From Bradyrhizobium sp. sBnM-33 (lineage in GTDB: Bacteria; Pseudomonadota; Alphaproteobacteria; Rhizobiales; Xanthobacteraceae), in NCBI RefSeq assembly GCF_032917945.1, contig NZ_CP136624.1:558001-622000 (forward strand): 64,000 nucleotides of DNA, written 5' to 3'. The notes below the pieces were generated by a model. The model was given only the letters and a program-made list of their open reading frames with translations. It had not been told where the DNA came from and did not search any database. Positions within the stretch are counted from its first letter, which is position 1. Every line of letters starts with the position of its first letter. Made by a program: the position numbers and the translations under genes. Below are positions 19,872 through 26,283 of the stretch, piece by piece.

Positions 19872-19930
19872 ACGAGAAAGCATAGCCGATTGGCGGCCAC
19901 TAGGTTGCCGGTGGCTTAGGGGCGCGATGA

Positions 19931-20956
19931 ATGCTGAAGATATTGGTCGATACCTGCGTCTGGCTCGACATGGCAAAGACGCCAGCGCAGTCCAAAAACC
20001 TCGGTATTCTCCTGCACCTGCGCGCCGACAAACTGATCAACTTCATCGTGCCAAAGGTCGTTCTCGAGGAGTTCAGCCGGAACCGAGATCGGATGATTGC
20101 TGAGTATGCAAAAAGCGTCACCACCACCTTAAGCCGCGCCAAGGAGATCGTAGTCCAGCAAGGTGGACGGAGACGCTCCAAGACACTCTGGAGGTTGTTC
20201 GATGAGACCGACAGCCCGATCAAGACTCCAAAAACCATAGCCGAGACGGCGGCCGATCAAATCGAAACGCTCTTGCAGGCTGGCGAGATTATCGAAGTAA
20301 CTGATGCGGTGAAGCTCCGGGCATCAGACCGAGCCATGCAAAAGAAAGCGCCATTTCACCGGGACAAGAACAGCTTCAACGACGCTCTGATCATCGAAAC
20401 GTATGCTGAATACATCAAGGAACACGACAAACCGCGCGATCGATTCGCGTTTGTGACTCACAACATCCGCGACTTCAGCGACCCTGCCGGAAATCACAAG
20501 CTAGCTCATCCGGATTTTGCCGACCTGTTCTCAAAGAGAAAATCGCGATACTGCGTCAACATCGGCGATGCACTTAACAACATGCATCTTAAGGGGCCTT
20601 TAGCCTGGTTCTTCGAGGATGACCAAGCGATCCGTAGCGTCAGCGACATAACCGATGCAATCGAGGAACTGGAACAGAAGATCTGGTACGATCGGCATAT
20701 GGTGTCCCGGCACAAGATCGAGCGCGGAGTAGAAAAGCTCGTACCAAAGCTCCCTGACGTGCCTTGGCCAAAGAGGAAGAATCTAATTCAGCAGGACATT
20801 TGGGAAGGTGCGCTCAAATCTGCGGCTAAGGTTGAAAAGCGATACGGAAAAGAAAATCTTGGCCCATGGTCTAAGTTCGACTGGGGAATGATGAACGGCA
20901 AGTTGTCCGCCTTGAGGTGGGTGCTGGGTGACGAGTGGGACTTGCTGGACACTTAG
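19931..20956 (+). CDS. PIN-domain nuclease (DUF4935-like)
   Basis: A 341-residue protein whose first 190 residues form a PIN-like RNase fold. Acidic metal-binding candidates are D7 (ILVDTCVW), E46/E47 (VVLEEFSR), D151 (HRDKNSFNDALIIE) and D181 in THNIRDFSD. These four clusters match the PIN active site. PIN enzymes cut RNA, often as toxins. The C-terminal 150 residues are helical, rich in Trp and Lys, and unassigned; they may bind the target or a partner. No small antitoxin gene is adjacent. The close upstream Abi_C-type gene suggests a two-gene anti-phage cassette; this is inference from position and family. Confidence 0.75.
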   Translation: MLKILVDTCVWLDMAKTPAQSKNLGILLHLRADKLINFIVPKVVLEEFSRNRDRMIAEYAKSVTTTLSRAKEIVVQQGGRRRSKTLWRLFDETDSPIKTPKTIAETAADQIETLLQAGEIIEVTDAVKLRASDRAMQKKAPFHRDKNSFNDALIIETYAEYIKEHDKPRDRFAFVTHNIRDFSDPAGNHKLAHPDFADLFSKRKSRYCVNIGDALNNMHLKGPLAWFFEDDQAIRSVSDITDAIEELEQKIWYDRHMVSRHKIERGVEKLVPKLPDVPWPKRKNLIQQDIWEGALKSAAKVEKRYGKENLGPWSKFDWGMMNGKLSALRWVLGDEWDLLDT

Positions 20957-21079
20957 CATGTGTTGCGGGCGGCGACCGGACCAACGAGTGACACATCGGC
21001 CCGGTGTCCTGATGAGCCGACGAAATGTCGATGCCAAGCGTGGTCTGCCAATGACACATCGCTGACGTCGGACAAGAGT

Positions 21080-22192
21080 TTAGCACTGGCCCAACGGGAA
21101 GCCGGCACGGGCCGCATCACACACAACCGGTTTGGAGAACGACGTACCAAACCATTTGCTCGTCAACGAGCCGTCATTGTCGATCCAGGGGATCGGTGGC
21201 AATTGCGGCAGGTAAGATGCATACGGCATTACTTTCGCAAGCGTCACTCTACCCGGAAACTGTGCGAGGAACGCCTTGTTCATTCCGCCGTCCAGTCCGC
21301 TGTAGATCGGGACAGCCGGCACGTTGTCTTCAAGCAATCGCGCGTATTCGAGCTCGTCGGCGCGCCTCTTCTCCAGCGCCCGCCGCGCGATTTGCGGATT
21401 GACGACGAAGGGGGGACATTTTTCGGCAGGGTTGAACACAAGAGGGGACGGCGGATTCGGGGGAGGTTGCGCATCGAATACATAGCGGCGGTTGCACACA
21501 TCCACCCTCGGTTCGAGTTGCGTCGTCTCGAAATGATCGTTGCCGATCTTGAGCATTTTCCAGAAGGAGAGGTTCGGATTATTTCGATGCCGCGCCAGAT
21601 TCGCTGGCGTCAAGCGGAACGGATAGGCCTGGACCTGGAACGACGGCCGGCCGCGGAGTGAGTCGCGCGCCAGCGAATAGATTTCGCTGATCTGTTCGTC
21701 GGTCATGGCGTAGCAACCGCTCGACCAGCAGTCGCCGTGGATCATGAGGAAGCTGCCGTTGCGCTTGTTCGCCCTGTCGAAGCTGTTGGGGTAGCCGAGG
21801 TTAATCGAAAGATAGAAGTTGGAGTTGGGATTCATCAACTCAGGCGTAATTGTATAAAACCCTTCCGGAGCCTGTCGGTCGCCCTCGTACAACTTCGGCC
21901 CGAGATCGCCCGACCACCGGCAGATCGGATAGGTCTTGAGGAATTGGAAACGGCCGGCCGTGTCCTGCTTCCAGACTTCGAGCTCCGCCTCTTCCTTGAA
22001 GAGACGCACAACGATAGGTGAATACTTTGGCATCTTCTTCTGTTCGAGCAGCGCGAGCAGCTCGGCCGGTAATTCCTGTGTCGCCTTGGCCGGCAACGGC
22101 TGGCTGCTTTCGCCAAGGCACGTGACCGGCGTCAAGGCAGCGGCAAAAGCCGCCGCCAGCACAAGTGCACGTCGGACCATGGCGCGGATCAC
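21080..22192 (-). CDS. L,D-transpeptidase (YkuD family, YafK-like)
   Basis: An envelope enzyme that forms or cleaves L,D-bonds between peptidoglycan stem peptides or proteins. The signature HGDCWSSGCYAM carries catalytic H152 and C160. A signal peptide of about 27 residues precedes (VRRALVLAAAFAAALTPVTC), possibly cut near LGES. After the catalytic domain comes a proline-rich linker (QPPPNPPSP) and a C-terminal region without known fold. The GTG at 22192 is chosen because GGAGG lies seven bases upstream, better than the ATG at 22180. The nitroreductase gene ends 33 bases upstream, so the two may be co-transcribed. Confidence 0.88.
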   Translation of the reverse strand: MIRAMVRRALVLAAAFAAALTPVTCLGESSQPLPAKATQELPAELLALLEQKKMPKYSPIVVRLFKEEAELEVWKQDTAGRFQFLKTYPICRWSGDLGPKLYEGDRQAPEGFYTITPELMNPNSNFYLSINLGYPNSFDRANKRNGSFLMIHGDCWSSGCYAMTDEQISEIYSLARDSLRGRPSFQVQAYPFRLTPANLARHRNNPNLSFWKMLKIGNDHFETTQLEPRVDVCNRRYVFDAQPPPNPPSPLVFNPAEKCPPFVVNPQIARRALEKRRADELEYARLLEDNVPAVPIYSGLDGGMNKAFLAQFPGRVTLAKVMPYASYLPQLPPIPWIDNDGSLTSKWFGTSFSKPVVCDAARAGFPLGQC

Positions 22193-22225
22193 TGCTGTAC
22201 CTCCAGCCCTTCCGCCCGCGCGCCG

Positions 22226-22903
22226 CTACTTCTCAAACCCGACGAACACCGTAGCTTCCTCAACCGACTTCCGCTCGGACACCACCGCATTCGCCGGAAA
22301 ATTTTCATCCGGCCAGCCCAGCGCGATGCTTTTCATGATGACCTGATCGTCGGCTATCCCTGCGTGCTCGCGCACTACGGGTGATTGCATGATGCCCTGG
22401 CTGTTGATCACGGCGCCCAGCCCGCGAGACCAGGCGGCATTGACCAGGGCGGTCGCCACGGCGCCGCAGTCGAAGGGCGTATCGTCGCTGCCGTCAAGCA
22501 CGCGGTCATAGGTGATGATCACGCAGACGGGCGCGTCGAATTGGCGGAAGCCGCGCAGCACCCAGTCCTGGCGCTTGTCCTTGTTGTCGCGCTCGATTCC
22601 CATCGCGGAGAATAATTGCTTGGCGACGCCGACCTGCCGGTCGCGGTGCTTGCCTGCAAAGGGCTGGCCCGTGCGGAACTCGCGCGATTGCGGGATGCCC
22701 GCCACCATCCGTTCCGTGTTGCCGGCGCGGATCCGGTCCAGCGGTTCGCCTGATATGACGTAGAAGTTCCAGGGCTGGGTGTTCATCGACGACGGGGCGC
22801 GCATCGCCAAACCAATGATTTCCGCAATCAGCGCCTTGGGTACCGGATCGGGTTTGTAACCGCGGATGCTCCGGCGACCGAGAATAACATCATCAAACTG
22901 CAT
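22226..22903 (-). CDS. Nitroreductase-family FMN oxidoreductase
   Basis: From the ATG at 22903, preceded by AGGGGAA, a 225-residue protein of normal family size is encoded. FMN-binding features are RRSIRGYKPDPVP near the start, APSSMNTQPWNFYV and the late GLGAVINSQG loop. Such enzymes transfer hydride from NAD(P)H via FMN to nitro compounds, quinones or related substrates in the cytoplasm. The frame is open much further upstream but that part has no homologous character. The true substrate is unknown. Confidence 0.88.
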   Translation of the reverse strand: MQFDDVILGRRSIRGYKPDPVPKALIAEIIGLAMRAPSSMNTQPWNFYVISGEPLDRIRAGNTERMVAGIPQSREFRTGQPFAGKHRDRQVGVAKQLFSAMGIERDNKDKRQDWVLRGFRQFDAPVCVIITYDRVLDGSDDTPFDCGAVATALVNAAWSRGLGAVINSQGIMQSPVVREHAGIADDQVIMKSIALGWPDENFPANAVVSERKSVEEATVFVGFEK

Positions 22904-23454
22904 CTGCGTGGGATTCCCCTGACACTTCTGAACCAGCCTGGATTTTCGCGGTTTCTGCACCCTCGTGCAAGCGACGAGCCGCCTGCGTGGGCCTTTCACC
23001 TGGTGGTCACTTCCGACTCGCGTCGGTGACGCGTCCTCAACGAGGTACTCACGCGGATGGAAGCTGTCACGACGCAGCATCCGATCACAGGCAGGGGACG
23101 TCTGACGCCACAACAGACAGAGTCCGTTGCGTGCCCGTGGTCGTTTAGCGGATTTCGTGATGGTGAAATTGTGCCGCTGATTTGCCCGACGTGTCAAATT
23201 TTCGGTCCAGACCGTCGGTTGCGGCGGCCGCCGGCTACTTTGCATGGGGTTGTTTTCGATATTTTTGATGGAGCCGCGGCGACCCGGCGCGACGGCACCG
23301 CGTAGGCTCTTCAGGCTGTTGCTCAAATCGTGGGTTTTGGTCCAGGAAGGTCGAAAATGCTTTGTCTTTCAATGGGGATTGACTGACACTCTCTCCGCCA
23401 CCGCCTTCGCGCGCTTCGGCGCGGCATGCCCGCGCAGGTCGGACCCGCGCTGAT
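22904..23454. other. Intergenic region with a second tRNA-Ser-like scar
   Basis: No supported gene lies here. CACTCTCTCCGCCA at 23387-23400 repeats, in the same orientation, the last 14 bases of the scar at 18420-18433. The middle (about 23170-23240) has ATTTGCCCGACGTGTCAA, a sequence I associate with common Bradyrhizobium intergenic repeats. Confidence 0.5.
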
Positions 23455-24093
23455 CTACCCCACCTGTTGAACAGCCATGTCATACGCCTCGATCGTCGCC
23501 TTGGCGCGTGTGGCGACTTCCGCCGCCGTCATGCCGGGCTTGTAGAGACTGCTGCCGAGGCCGAACGCCAGAATGCCGGCCCGGGTGTAGTCCGCGAAGT
23601 TTTCGTCGGAGACGCCACCCACGGCGGCGATCATCAGGTCTGGGGGAAGCACGGCGCGAATGGCGGTAATCCCCGCTGCACCAAGCACGCTCGCCGGAAA
23701 AAATTTCAGGCTCGAGGCGCCTGCCTTGGCTGCGAGCAGCGCTTCCGTAGGGGTAAAGACGCCCGGCATCGTGACCATGCCGAGCGCACCGGCTCGGCCG
23801 ATGATTTCGGGATCGACATTAGGGGTCACCAGCAGCCGCCCTCCAAGATCGTGGAGCCGCTCGACAGCTTCCAGCGTCAAGACCGTGCCTGCCCCAACCA
23901 GGATTCCAGCGGGCGCCCTCCTGACGGCGATCTCGATGGAGCGGAAAGGATCCGGCGAGTTCAGCGGGATCTCGATCGCCGTCATGCCGTTATCGATCAG
24001 CACGCTGACGATACCCTCCGCCTCCTCGGGCCTCACGCCGCGCAGGATCGCGACCAGCGGACGTTTCATCGTGGGAAATGGGACAACGCTCAT
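23455..24093 (-). CDS. dgoA: 2-dehydro-3-deoxy-6-phosphogalactonate aldolase
   Basis: A class I aldolase of the KDPG/KDPGal family that splits 2-dehydro-3-deoxy-6-phosphogalactonate into pyruvate and glyceraldehyde 3-phosphate in the De Ley-Doudoroff pathway. The Schiff-base lysine is K130 in SSLKFFPAS and the general acid is E41 in AIEIPLNSP; GAGTVLT and VGGVSDENF line the barrel. The ATG at 24093 is preferred because AAGGA precedes it, inside the end of dgoK; an in-frame TTG at 24117 would overlap dgoK. It lies 11 bases after dgoK, in one operon. KDPG aldolase is the alternative, but the kinase neighbour favours galactonate. Confidence 0.88.
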   Translation of the reverse strand: MSVVPFPTMKRPLVAILRGVRPEEAEGIVSVLIDNGMTAIEIPLNSPDPFRSIEIAVRRAPAGILVGAGTVLTLEAVERLHDLGGRLLVTPNVDPEIIGRAGALGMVTMPGVFTPTEALLAAKAGASSLKFFPASVLGAAGITAIRAVLPPDLMIAAVGGVSDENFADYTRAGILAFGLGSSLYKPGMTAAEVATRAKATIEAYDMAVQQVG

Positions 24094-24104
24094 CGTCTGA
24101 TCCT

Positions 24105-25019
24105 TCAAACGTTCCAAATCGAGTGAGCGGCCATCGCAAGGCCGCGACGGACCGCATCCTCGGCACCGATTGATCGGACAGGAACGGAAACCGTGTCAAA
24201 CGCCAATTGATAAAGCATCTGGAGCCTCCCCGATGCCACCAGCGTGATGCCCGCCCTGCGAGCTTCGCCGGCGAGCCCCGCCGCCAATTCGAGACCAATC
24301 AAGGTGCCCGATATTTTTTCGCGGGCGGAGGATGGCGTGCCGCCGTAGAGAAGCTGACCCGATCGCACGTGGAACAACAGATTGGCGACGAGCGCTGGAG
24401 TCTCGAACGCGGCCGTGACCGCTGACTTGAATGTGTCGATATCTTCCGCTTCATCGGCGCCGGCCACCGCGTGGGACAGGATCGTTTCGCGCGACACGAC
24501 GTCGAACAGCTCGCCCGTCATGAACGTGGCGAAGCGCTCGACGGTCCCGCCACTCGCCCTGACCCATTTCGAATGCGTGCCCGGCATGCAGACGAGCGCG
24601 TCGTCGGCCGCGTCCAGGCCCAAGGCGCCGAGCAACTGTGTTTCCTCGCCCCGCATGACGTCCGGCGCCTTGGGGTCTCGTTGTGCGATTCCCGGCAGGA
24701 TGCGGACGTCACGATCCTGTCCCGGTACCACGACGGCCTGCTTCAGGATCGATGCGAGCCGCGCCGGCGTATCGACGTACCCGGCTTCGACCCATCCCTG
24801 CCGGGCGCCGGCCATGCCGCAGATGACAACGGGCAACCCATCCCCGGCGGCGACGGCTTTTAGATGCGATTGCAGCACGGTTGCGAAGCCAAGCTTGCCT
24901 GCCGCTATCATGCCCTCGTGGCTGCGCTGTTCTCCGAGCACGTTGCCGGCCCGGTCGACCAGCCAAAGCCGAAAACTGCTCGTGCCCCAATCGACCGCGA
25001 CGTATGCAGCCTCGCTCAT
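24105..25019 (-). CDS. dgoK: 2-dehydro-3-deoxygalactonokinase
   Basis: A 304-residue ASKHA-fold sugar acid kinase that phosphorylates 2-dehydro-3-deoxygalactonate with ATP, making the substrate for the aldolase downstream. The N-terminal phosphate loop VAVDWGTSSFR, MRGEETQLLGAL, the MPGTHSKWV segment and GELFDVVS match DgoK. It is the first gene of a two-gene unit and is divergent from a solute-binding protein gene at 25243, which may supply a related acid. Confidence 0.9.
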   Translation of the reverse strand: MSEAAYVAVDWGTSSFRLWLVDRAGNVLGEQRSHEGMIAAGKLGFATVLQSHLKAVAAGDGLPVVICGMAGARQGWVEAGYVDTPARLASILKQAVVVPGQDRDVRILPGIAQRDPKAPDVMRGEETQLLGALGLDAADDALVCMPGTHSKWVRASGGTVERFATFMTGELFDVVSRETILSHAVAGADEAEDIDTFKSAVTAAFETPALVANLLFHVRSGQLLYGGTPSSAREKISGTLIGLELAAGLAGEARRAGITLVASGRLQMLYQLAFDTVSVPVRSIGAEDAVRRGLAMAAHSIWNV

Positions 25020-25242
25020 TTCAAGTCCGTCCCGATGCTACTCTCGCGCCTTGAGGACATCGTATCACGCCGGTGTGCCGGCGAGCTACGTTCGCTTTCC
25101 ATTTGATTTGCGGAAGCGCAAACAGCATGATCCGAGGTCATGCGAGGCCAGGCATGTTTGCTGCGGAGCGGCTTCGCCAACGAGCTCACGTCCGCAACAA
25201 TGCGGCATCACAACAAAAAGAATGAATTGGGAGGACGCCGTC

Positions 25243-26235
25243 GTGATCAATTTTCCCCTCAGAAGCGCAATCGTGGGACTTGGCCTGCTGATTGCGGCGC
25301 TCTCGCCGCAGGCGCACGCGCAATCGTCCACCAAGACGGTGACGCTGGTGGTGCCCTTTGCGGCCGGCGGCGGCACCGACACCGTCGCGCGCCTGATCGG
25401 CGAGCGGATGTCGCGCACGCTCGGTCAGACCGTCATTATCGAGAACGTGGTGGGAGGCGGCAGCACGCTGGCCAACGACCGCGTGGCCCGATCGGCGCCT
25501 GACGGCACCACGATCCTCATCAACCACGTCGCGCTGCTTGCGGCTCCCAGTCTGTTCACCAACCTGCGCTACGATACCAAAACGGCGTTTGAGGCAGTCG
25601 GTCTCGTCAACAACGCGCCGATGGTTCTGATTGGCCGCAAGTCGATCCCCGGCGCGGGACCGAAGGATTTTGTGGACTGGATCAGGGCGCAACGCGAAAA
25701 GGCGAACTTCGCGCATGGTGGCCTCGGGACCAACAGTCACTTGTGCGCCGTGATGATGGGCAATGTGCTCGGCTTCAAGCCGACGGTTGTGGCCTATCGC
25801 GGATCGGCGCCGGCGATCTCCGATCTGCTGGCGGGGCAGATTGATCTGTTATGGGATCAGGTCACCAACGCGTTGCCGCAGATTCAGGCCGGAACGCTGC
25901 ACGGCATCGCCATCACCTCGCCGCAACGGCTCGAACAGTTGAAGGACGTGCCGACCACCGCTGAGCTTGGCATGCCCGAGGTCAGCTACTCGATGTGGCA
26001 TGGGCTCTACGTCGCGAAGGGCACGCCCAAGGAGACCATAGCGGCGTTGAATTCGGCGCTCCGTGCAGCACTGGCCGACCCGACCCTGCTGGAGAAGCTG
26101 AAGCAGCTTGGAACATTGCCATTTCCCGAAAATGAGTTGACGCCCGAGGCGCACGCGCGCCTGTTCGCCAGCGACCTGACACGGGTGGCAAAGCTCGTTG
26201 AAAGCTCGGGTATCAAAGCGAGCGAAGCGAAGTAA
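25243..26235 (+). CDS. Tripartite tricarboxylate transporter (Bug) solute-binding protein
   Basis: The GTG at 25243 is chosen because GGGAGG lies eight bases upstream and a signal peptide begins here (INFPLRSAIVGLGLLIAAL, cut after AHA). The 330-residue product has the Bug-family opening VTLVVPFAAGGGTDTVAR and the ligand loops ENVVGGGSTLANDRVA, VAYRGSAPAISDLLAGQID and TTAELGMPE. Bug proteins bind carboxylic acids in the periplasm for TctAB-type transporters, and no membrane partners are in the window. Divergence from dgoKA suggests a sugar acid ligand, a weak inference. Confidence 0.9.
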   Translation: MINFPLRSAIVGLGLLIAALSPQAHAQSSTKTVTLVVPFAAGGGTDTVARLIGERMSRTLGQTVIIENVVGGGSTLANDRVARSAPDGTTILINHVALLAAPSLFTNLRYDTKTAFEAVGLVNNAPMVLIGRKSIPGAGPKDFVDWIRAQREKANFAHGGLGTNSHLCAVMMGNVLGFKPTVVAYRGSAPAISDLLAGQIDLLWDQVTNALPQIQAGTLHGIAITSPQRLEQLKDVPTTAELGMPEVSYSMWHGLYVAKGTPKETIAALNSALRAALADPTLLEKLKQLGTLPFPENELTPEAHARLFASDLTRVAKLVESSGIKASEAK

Positions 26236-26257
26236 GGCCGCCCCGCGATGCGGAATG

Positions 26258-26279
26258 GCTGCGCCGAAACCGGCGCAGC
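26258..26279. terminator. Hairpin between convergent genes
   Basis: GCTGCGCCG (26258-26266) pairs perfectly with CGGCGCAGC (26271-26279) across a four-base loop. It lies between the stops of the Bug protein and the VCBS protein genes. No long T run follows on either strand, so its strength is uncertain. Confidence 0.55.
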
Positions 26280-26283
26280 TCCA

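Noticed and set aside
23235..23483. Minus-strand open frame of 82 codons over the second scar
   Set aside because: No ribosome site or domain; overlaps the scar and the end of dgoA.
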